Of a stretch of 64,000 nucleotides of DNA, positions 58,832 to 64,000 are shown piece by piece. A program made the translations under genes and the position numbers. The stretch is from Alphaproteobacteria bacterium 46_93_T64 (GTDB lineage Bacteria > Pseudomonadota > Alphaproteobacteria > Sneathiellales > Sneathiellaceae), in the NCBI GenBank assembly GCA_002163135.1, contig MAAN01000018.1, forward strand, positions 1-64,000, in the 5' to 3' direction. Numbering within the stretch: the first letter of the stretch is position 1; each line of letters opens with the position of its first letter. The notes below the pieces were generated by a model that saw nothing but the letters and a program-made list of their open reading frames with translations, was not told where the DNA came from and made no database searches.

Positions 58832-59737
58832 ATGTCTGTTGATACCGATGCAATAATAGACAGGCGCCGTTTAAAACGGCGCCTGTTTTTTTGGCGCGCA
58901 GCAACCGTTCTGGTTGCCGTTGCCGCCCTCTCAATTCTATTTGCCAAATTTGGCCCCTCAAACGAGCAGGAGCATGTGGCCCGCTTGAATATCGACAATG
59001 TTATTGTTGAAAATGAACGGCGCCAGATAACAATCAATAAAATTCTCAAAAATGATCAGGCAAAAGCTCTGATCGTCTATATTAACAGCCCTGGCGGCTC
59101 CACATATGGCAGCGAACGCTTATTCAAAGCCCTGCGCCGCGTGGCAGAGAAAAAACCGGTTATTGCTGTTATCGGAACAATTGGCGCCTCTGGCGGATAT
59201 CTCACCGCCCTTGCCGGTGACCGTATCTTTGCTGGGGAAAGCTCGATTACAGGCTCCATCGGCGTCATAGTCCAACTAACTGAGTTTTCGACGTTAATGG
59301 AAACACTTGGCGTGAAAGCCGAGGCTATTACATCAGGTAAACTTAAAGGCGAGCCTTCCCCGTTCAAACCACTATCCGCAGGAGGCCGCCAAAACCTTCA
59401 GGATATGGTAAGCCAAACACACGAATGGTTTGTTGATTTGGTTGCAGACCGACGGCCTCTGTCACGGAAAGAAGCCGCTGTAATTGCAGATGGACGTGTC
59501 TTAATCGGTAAATCAGCACTGGGTGCTGGGCTTGTGGATGAGCTCGGCGGCTTGCTGGAAGCACGCGCTTGGCTGGAATCGAACCAGCAGATTCCCGCCT
59601 CTCTTCCTCTCATTACGGCTGATTACAGTGCCCCAAAAGGCCTATTACGGGATATTTTGCAAGGAATGTTGGGGAAAAGCGTTATATCTGAAAGACTTAC
59701 ACTTGACGGACTGGTCTCCCTTTGGCACCCTAATTGA
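58832..59737 (+). CDS. sppA: Signal peptide peptidase SppA (S49)
   Basis: 301-residue inner-membrane serine protease of family S49, which digests cleaved signal peptides. A basic cytoplasmic start DRRRLKRRLFFWR is followed by a membrane helix (about 23-41). The catalytic Ser is in GASGGYLTALAGDR (about 120) and the Lys in TSGKLKGEPSPF (about 170), a Ser-Lys dyad. The short length is that of the half-size SppA found in alphaproteobacteria. ATG 58832 follows GGAAGA; TTG 58820 is less likely. The 5' coding part contains a terminator-like hairpin. Confidence 0.92.
   Translation: MSVDTDAIIDRRRLKRRLFFWRAATVLVAVAALSILFAKFGPSNEQEHVARLNIDNVIVENERRQITINKILKNDQAKALIVYINSPGGSTYGSERLFKALRRVAEKKPVIAVIGTIGASGGYLTALAGDRIFAGESSITGSIGVIVQLTEFSTLMETLGVKAEAITSGKLKGEPSPFKPLSAGGRQNLQDMVSQTHEWFVDLVADRRPLSRKEAAVIADGRVLIGKSALGAGLVDELGGLLEARAWLESNQQIPASLPLITADYSAPKGLLRDILQGMLGKSVISERLTLDGLVSLWHPN
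58861..58892 (+). terminator. Intrinsic terminator inside the sppA start region
   Basis: CAGGCGCCGTT / AACGGCGCCTG is a perfect 11-bp GC-rich stem with a 3-nt loop, followed by seven T residues. It lies 82 bases after the rpsA stop and encodes SppA residues 11-20 (RRRLKRRLFF). It has every feature of the rpsA terminator while being translated as part of sppA. Confidence 0.8.
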
Positions 59738-59800
59738 AATAGATTTTATTAAACATGGATTGATCGCAGCAATCTAATAAAACATTGGGGGCATCTTAGG

Positions 59801-60088
59801 ATGATTAAGTCGGAGCTTATTGCACTTCTCGCAGAGAAAAATCCTCACCTGTTCTTGCGAGATGTGGAACGTATTGTAACTACCATTTTCGATGAAATTT
59901 CTGACGCCATGGCCCGCGGTGACCGGGTCGAACTTCGTGGTTTTGGCGCCTTTTCCACTAAAGAACGTGCCGCACGCGTTGGCCGCAACCCACGAACAGG
60001 CGAAGCCGTTCAGGTAGAAAAGAAATATGTACCCTATTTTAAATGCGGCAAAGAGCTGCGTGAGCGCCTGAATACAGGAAACGAATAA
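59801..60088 (+). CDS. ihfB: Integration host factor subunit beta
   Basis: 95-residue HU/IHF-family DNA-bending protein. Typical [15 protein letters not shown] start, helix pair, the beta-arm with [10 protein letters not shown] (Pro that intercalates into DNA), and the C-terminal helix [13 protein letters not shown]. With IHF-alpha it bends DNA, which helps sigma-54 activators loop to the promoter, so it ties functionally to the amt promoters in this window. Confidence 0.95.
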   Translation: MIKSELIALLAEKNPHLFLRDVERIVTTIFDEISDAMARGDRVELRGFGAFSTKERAARVGRNPRTGEAVQVEKKYVPYFKCGKELRERLNTGNE

Positions 60089-60124
60089 CCTTTTCAGGCT
60101 CTGAATAGAATAGAAGGAATTATA

Positions 60125-60484
60125 GTGAAGATCATTTCGTGGTCATTTATCGCCATTCTCGCGATTATTATTGTTACGCTCAGTATCAGCAATAAGGGCC
60201 CTGTCGCTTTTTCACTGTTTCCTCTTCCCTTTGAAATTGAAGTTCCGCTATTCACTCTCATTTTGGGGGGTGGTTTTATCGGTATATTGCTCGGCTCCAT
60301 TCGGACTTGGATCAGCGACGGCAAAACGCGCCAGGAAAACCGGGAAAACAAACAAGAGGTCCTTCGTTTGAAAGGGGAATTGGCGCGCCTTGAAAAAGAA
60401 CGCGCCGATCTGAATTCCTCAATTGGCGATGATGCGGATCATCTGTTGAAAATCACCGACACTAAGCACTCTTCAACGGCATAA
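60125..60484 (+). CDS. lapA: LapA family membrane protein (DUF1049)
   Basis: 119-residue membrane protein of the LapA/YciS type. Two hydrophobic helices (ISWSFIAILAIIIVTLSIS, about 3-22, and TLILGGGFIGILLGSI, about 41-56), then a charged coiled-coil (RQENRENKQEVLRLKGELARLEKERADL). E. coli LapA works with LapB in lipopolysaccharide homeostasis; lapB is not visible here. Start is GTG with GAAGGA upstream. The 3' end overlaps the opposing GST by 23 bases. Confidence 0.82.
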   Translation: MKIISWSFIAILAIIIVTLSISNKGPVAFSLFPLPFEIEVPLFTLILGGGFIGILLGSIRTWISDGKTRQENRENKQEVLRLKGELARLEKERADLNSSIGDDADHLLKITDTKHSSTA

Positions 60485-61241
60485 TCCGAGGCTTTTCGTT
60501 TGCTCTAAAACCAAGCTCTTCACCCCCGCCCAATTTTGCATCTGACCAATATTCTGCTTTCAACCGATCACAGTATCGGGTCAAATTAGGGAAGTTTTTC
60601 AATATTTCTTTCAGGGCATTAGCATCTTGCTGAAAGTAGATGTTTGCTAGTAGTCCATAAACGGATGCATCAACACTCGTTGGTTTTGCCCCAAGGAAAT
60701 AGGGTTTATCCCCAAGCATTTTAGAGAGTGCCTGTAGATCAGCTCTGCCTTTTGCGTAAATTTCCGACTCGCTATGACGGCTTATGCCCTGTGCATGCAC
60801 AGTTGCCGCCACTTGTTTTTGGATTTTCCCAGAAATCAGTTTACGTAGTAGCAAAGGTACCTCGCCGAACATTCTAGATTTGAAGGTTTGCCACCCTTTC
60901 GGATCAACCCAACGTGAGTACACCACTACAAAATACAAATGCTCTTCAGTTAGCCTGCGAATAAGTATGCTGTGGGCTTGCTGCTCATCACTTAATCCTC
61001 GGTCAAGATTAACCCCGAATTTTTTAGACAGCATCTCGATAATTATTTCAGAATCGCCAATTTCACGGCCATCTACAACAACAAACGGAATCTTTCCCTT
61101 GGGCCCCATTTTCCGGGTAACAAACTCAACATCGTAATCTAGGCCTGACATGCGAAGCCACATTTCCAGCTTAAGCCCGAACGAGCTGGGTTGCATGTCT
61201 AGAACAGGTGGAAATTGATATACTCTAATTGCAGTTGGCAT
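60462..61241 (-). CDS. GST-like protein (metaxin/Faxc type)
   Basis: 259-residue glutathione S-transferase-fold protein. N-terminal domain IRVYQFPPVLDMQPSSFGLKLEMWLRMSG and KGKIPFVVVDGREIGDSEIIIEML; helical C-terminal domain with DKPYFLGAKPTSVDASVYG, which is the metaxin/failed-axon-connections signature rather than the classical GST. Acts on unknown toxic or hydrophobic substrates. It is divergent from the YafY/WYL regulator, and a 20-bp dyad in the gap suggests direct control. Confidence 0.85.
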   Translation of the reverse strand: MPTAIRVYQFPPVLDMQPSSFGLKLEMWLRMSGLDYDVEFVTRKMGPKGKIPFVVVDGREIGDSEIIIEMLSKKFGVNLDRGLSDEQQAHSILIRRLTEEHLYFVVVYSRWVDPKGWQTFKSRMFGEVPLLLRKLISGKIQKQVAATVHAQGISRHSESEIYAKGRADLQALSKMLGDKPYFLGAKPTSVDASVYGLLANIYFQQDANALKEILKNFPNLTRYCDRLKAEYWSDAKLGGGEELGFRANEKPRIMPLKSA

Positions 61242-61290
61242 TGTCTAATCCTCATCATTAATCGTGATGAACACTTGATAGCAGCCCCCA

Positions 61291-61310
61291 ACTGACACCA
61301 TACTGTCAGT
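61291..61310. promoter_or_regulatory. Operator-like dyad between GST and WYL regulator
   Basis: ACTGACA-CCATAC-TGTCAGT, 7-bp perfect arms and 6-bp spacer, in the 101-bp gap between the divergent GST and YafY-type regulator genes. It lies 33 bases before the regulator ATG and 50 before the GST start, a typical place for an autoregulated divergent operator. Confidence 0.65.
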
Positions 61311-61342
61311 AGTGTTTATCGATTTCCAAAAAAGAAGATCAC

Positions 61343-62029
61343 ATGCGTCGCGCCGACCGATTATTTCAAATCATCCAGATACTTCAACGGAAATCCACCG
61401 TCGTTACTGCAGGTGCAATCTCGGAGGAGCTGGAGGTTTCCAGCCGCACGATTTATCGGGACATTCAAGATCTAATGAGCAATCAGGTGCCAATTCGGGG
61501 AGAGCGTGGCACAGGATATATGCTTGAAAAAGGCTATGACGTTCCGCCAATGATGTTTTCCGAAGAGGAAATTGACGCGGTGATGCTTGGGGTTGAGTGG
61601 GTACGAGCGAATGGAGACCCCGCGATGCAACGGGCCGCCGAAGACGTTATATCAAAAATTGGTGCTGTTCTTCCCAATGACAGACGCGCCCTCACACAAT
61701 CGCTAAGACATGTTATTCCCAAACGTGAGAACAAAACCGCAATTCATGTATCTATGCCAGAGGTTCGTCGTGCCATCCGTGATCAGGTAAAATCAAAAAC
61801 CGTCTATAAGACCCCTGACGGTACGTTAACAGATCGGATTTTAAGCCCGCTTATGATCGTATTCTTCGAAGATGTGCAGTTATTGGTTGCTTGGTGTGAT
61901 CTTCGAAATGATTTTCGCCACTTTCGCATGGATCGATTTGTTGAATTCGCTCCCTTAACTGAACAGTTTTCACAAAGGTTATTCAGCGAACTAGACAAAC
62001 ATTTACGTTCTGAAGGCCATAAAGAGTAG
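61343..62029 (+). CDS. YafY-type WYL-domain transcriptional regulator
   Basis: 228-residue regulator: N-terminal HTH_11 domain (RRADRLFQIIQILQRKSTVV, then SSRTIYRDIQDLM as the recognition helix), a short linker, and a C-terminal WYL-type ligand domain (about 140-225, SPLMIVFFEDVQLLVAWCDLRNDFRHFRMDRF). YafY-like proteins usually control the neighbouring divergent gene, here the GST. The WYL triplet itself is replaced by VAW. AAGAAG ribosome site. Confidence 0.88.
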   Translation: MRRADRLFQIIQILQRKSTVVTAGAISEELEVSSRTIYRDIQDLMSNQVPIRGERGTGYMLEKGYDVPPMMFSEEEIDAVMLGVEWVRANGDPAMQRAAEDVISKIGAVLPNDRRALTQSLRHVIPKRENKTAIHVSMPEVRRAIRDQVKSKTVYKTPDGTLTDRILSPLMIVFFEDVQLLVAWCDLRNDFRHFRMDRFVEFAPLTEQFSQRLFSELDKHLRSEGHKE

Positions 62030-62146
62030 AATAATATTTATAAATCCAAATTTTGACGTTTTCGCCTTCTATCACTTCACTTTCATGTCAAAAAAGCTAT
62101 TATCCACTGTTTTTATACGAAACTTATTTGAAAAAGGCCCGCTTCG

Positions 62147-62851
62147 ATGAGACTTGATCCGAAAAATCCTGTTTTTACAGCCATCGACAAGAACGATCTT
62201 GTCGCTGCTAAAAAGCTGGGCGAGGACTTAGGCTGTGTCTCTGGTGGTATAAAACTTGGGAAAGAGTTTTTCACAGCCCACGGGCCGAACGGGATACTGG
62301 AGGTTGTTGGCGAAAACACCCCGTTATTCCTAGATCTTAAGTTTCATGACATTCCGAACACTGTCGCAGGTGCCGTGCGCTCGGCGACGAAAGCCATGTC
62401 GCCTAATATGATGACAATCCATGCTAGCGGGGGCCCTGCCATGATCCGTGCTGCAAGTGACGCGGCTAGTGAATTCGAAGCCGCCCCATGGATCTTGGCA
62501 GTAACCGTTCTAACCAGTATGGATAATACAGATTTGGCGGCAACTGGCGTTAATGCTGAAACACAGGATCAAGTCTTACGTTTGGCCGCTTTGGCTCAGG
62601 CAAACGGCGCGACAGGTGTTATCTGCAGCCCGCTCGAGATTTCTGCTATCCGGGCCGAATGCGGTCAAGATTTTAAGCTCGTCGTTCCGGGCATTCGTCC
62701 TGCGGGCTCTGATCATGGTGACCAGAAGAGAGTTAAAACACCGGTTGAAGCGATGCAAGACGGTGCGGACTATCTGGTTATTGGTCGCCCTATCACAGGC
62801 GCAACAAACCCTGTTACGGCTGCAACTAACATAATTACGGATCTTGGCTGA
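62147..62851 (+). CDS. pyrF: Orotidine-5'-phosphate decarboxylase
   Basis: 234-residue TIM-barrel enzyme making UMP from OMP. The catalytic Asp-Lys-x-x-Asp block is FLDLKFHDIPNTV (about 62-74), with TAIDKNDLVAAK in the first strand and VPGIRPAGSDHGDQKR at the phosphate-binding end. Standard short prokaryotic form. trpF starts two bases after its stop, so the two are translationally linked. Confidence 0.94.
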   Translation: MRLDPKNPVFTAIDKNDLVAAKKLGEDLGCVSGGIKLGKEFFTAHGPNGILEVVGENTPLFLDLKFHDIPNTVAGAVRSATKAMSPNMMTIHASGGPAMIRAASDAASEFEAAPWILAVTVLTSMDNTDLAATGVNAETQDQVLRLAALAQANGATGVICSPLEISAIRAECGQDFKLVVPGIRPAGSDHGDQKRVKTPVEAMQDGADYLVIGRPITGATNPVTAATNIITDLG

Positions 62852-62852
62852 T

Positions 62853-63503
62853 ATGGCACGCACACAAGCTAAAATCTGCGGACTAAATGATGCTGCCTCG
62901 GTGGCTGCAGCTGTTGAAGGTGACGCAGCGTATATTGGCATGGTGTTTTTTGATGCCAGCCCCCGTGCGGTGAACGCTGAAACTGCAGCTGAGCTTGTAA
63001 AAAATGTACCTGACGCCGTTAAGGTTGTTGGCCTGTTTGTTGATCCGGATGATGCTTTTCTCTCTTCTGTTCTGGATAAAGTGGCGCTTGATCTTATCCA
63101 GCTACATGGCAGCGAAAGTCCGTCCAGAGTTGCCCATATCAAGAAACAGTTTTCGGTGCCAGTGATGAAAGCCCTTAAAATCGCTGAAAAAGCAGACTTA
63201 ACGGGCATAAAAGACTACGAAAACGTCGCAGACATGTTGCTGTTTGATGCAAAAGCTCCTAAAAACATGAAGGATGCTCTTCCCGGTGGGAACGGTCTTG
63301 TTTTTGACTGGCGCATGCTGATGAATATGTCCTTCAACCTGCCCTGGATGCTGGCCGGTGGATTGGACGCAACTAATGTGCAGGAGGCAGTTACTATCAG
63401 TGGCGCCCCTTGTGTGGACACTTCCTCAGGTGTGGAAATATCACCCGGCAATAAAGACGTAGCCGAGATATCGCGCTTTTTGAAAACTGTCCATGAAATA
63501 TAA
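62853..63503 (+). CDS. trpF: Phosphoribosylanthranilate isomerase
   Basis: 216-residue TIM-barrel enzyme of tryptophan synthesis. [23 protein letters not shown] with the catalytic Cys, [21 protein letters not shown] and the C-terminal [10 protein letters not shown] and VDTSSGVE phosphate-binding loops are visible. I use ATG 62853; the frame starts at TTG 62844 inside pyrF. Followed 26 bases later by trpB. Confidence 0.92.
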   Translation: MARTQAKICGLNDAASVAAAVEGDAAYIGMVFFDASPRAVNAETAAELVKNVPDAVKVVGLFVDPDDAFLSSVLDKVALDLIQLHGSESPSRVAHIKKQFSVPVMKALKIAEKADLTGIKDYENVADMLLFDAKAPKNMKDALPGGNGLVFDWRMLMNMSFNLPWMLAGGLDATNVQEAVTISGAPCVDTSSGVEISPGNKDVAEISRFLKTVHEI

Positions 63504-63529
63504 ACCAGACGCTTGAGAAGAAGTATTCT

Positions 63530-64000
63530 ATGACGAAAGTGAACACATATCGCTCCGGCCCGGATGATACAGGTCATTTTGGTATTTATGGCGGCCAGTT
63601 TGTTGCCGAAACCCTAATGCCACTTATTCTGGAACTTAACGATGCTTACGAAGCAGCCAAAAAAGATCCAGAGTTTGACGCTGAGCTTAAAAGCCTTCTC
63701 AAACATTATGTTGGTCGCGAAAGCCCTCTTTATTTTGCAGAACGGCTAACTGAACATTTTGGCGGTGCCAAGATCTATCTGAAGCGTGAAGATCTAAACC
63801 ATACGGGCGCCCACAAAATCAATAATTGCATGGGCCAGATCCTGCTTGCGCGCAGCATGGGTAAAAAACGGATCATTGCTGAAACTGGCGCGGGCCAACA
63901 CGGTGTTGCAACTGCTACGGTTGCTGCCCGTTTCGGACTGCCCTGCACCATCTATATGGGCGAGACAGATATCGAGCGGCAGAAACCAAATGTGTTCCGT
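63530..64000 (+). CDS. trpB: Tryptophan synthase beta subunit (partial, runs off the window)
   Basis: First 157 codons of trpB, in frame to the last base with no stop. Protein starts [18 protein letters not shown], then [32 protein letters not shown], and [16 protein letters not shown] with the PLP-binding Lys (about residue 87), [17 protein letters not shown] and [17 protein letters not shown]. About 250 more residues are expected beyond the edge. The ATG at 63530 follows GAGAAGAAG. pyrF-trpF-trpB order (usually with trpA next) is typical for alphaproteobacteria. Confidence 0.96.
   Translation, partial: MTKVNTYRSGPDDTGHFGIYGGQFVAETLMPLILELNDAYEAAKKDPEFDAELKSLLKHYVGRESPLYFAERLTEHFGGAKIYLKREDLNHTGAHKINNCMGQILLARSMGKKRIIAETGAGQHGVATATVAARFGLPCTIYMGETDIERQKPNVFR

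Noticed and set aside
62576-63208. 210-residue minus-strand ORF over pyrF-trpF
   Set aside because: Antisense to two conserved enzymes; Ser/Ala/Arg-rich shadow.

Overview
The window looks like chromosomal DNA of a marine-type alphaproteobacterium of moderate, roughly 48% GC content. The lineage is inferred from gene families and gene order: a rpoN-hpf-ptsN run next to lptC-lptA-lptB, a DUF1150/Hsp20 pair, a FYDLN-acid (TIGR02300) protein beside aroA-cmk-rpsA-sppA-ihfB-lapA, and pyrF-trpF-trpB. A low-GC member of a Sneathiella/Kiloniella/Terasakiella-like group would fit, but no rRNA or species marker is present to prove it. Almost all genes are complete; trpB runs off the right edge.

Layout. 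0-6.4 kb: a secreted hypothetical, an MBL hydrolase, a GFA protein, tRNA-Gly, a prolyl-tRNA editing protein, then a compact cnoX-like/Lon-domain/Trm112/DUF971 run and a convergent UbiH-type hydroxylase. 6.4-11.1 kb: an amidase and an ammonium module (P-II + AmtB, then a second Amt), each transcription unit preceded by a -24/-12 sigma-54-type promoter. 11.4-17.2 kb: aminotransferase, ftsK, lolA, an unknown gene, xth. 17.2-22.5 kb (minus strand): a globin-coupled diguanylate cyclase, two tandem paralogues of an unknown family, a methyltransferase, queG, a GST and a small hypothetical. 22.7-30.2 kb: gltD-gltB (glutamate synthase) and an NDUFA9-like protein. 30.3-35.7 kb: tRNA-Leu, a gene-poor stretch, a VPLPA-CTERM surface protein, a small ORF, a hybrid histidine kinase and a YigZ-type protein. 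35.8-46.2 kb: RNase D, kdsD, lptCAB, rpoN, hpf, ptsN, an M23 peptidase, DUF1150, Hsp20 and a PaaH-like dehydrogenase. 46.2-54.1 kb is the most accessory-looking part: a cobalt-type nitrile hydratase operon, a SYLF lipoprotein, a C45 acyltransferase/hydrolase, an SDR, a methyltransferase, a DsbA-like isomerase and an MBL lipoprotein. 54.2-64 kb: tRNA-Ala, FYDLN protein, aroA-cmk-rpsA-sppA-ihfB-lapA, a GST with a divergent YafY/WYL regulator, and pyrF-trpF-trpB.

How it works together. Nitrogen is the main theme: ammonium import (two Amt proteins), its P-II regulator, GOGAT, sigma-54 itself and the PtsN arm of PTS-Ntr all lie in one window, and the two amt units carry sigma-54-like promoters. 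A second theme is envelope building (kdsD, lptCAB, lolA, SppA, M23 peptidase, lapA).

I did not find a CRISPR array, prophage, insertion sequence or a clear new defence system. The most notable things are: intrinsic-terminator sequences embedded inside the coding regions of sppA and ptsN; the tandem unknown paralogues whose last ~107 bp are almost identical at DNA level; a 20-bp perfect dyad between the WYL regulator and its divergent GST; and an extra small gene trailing the nitrile hydratase operon.
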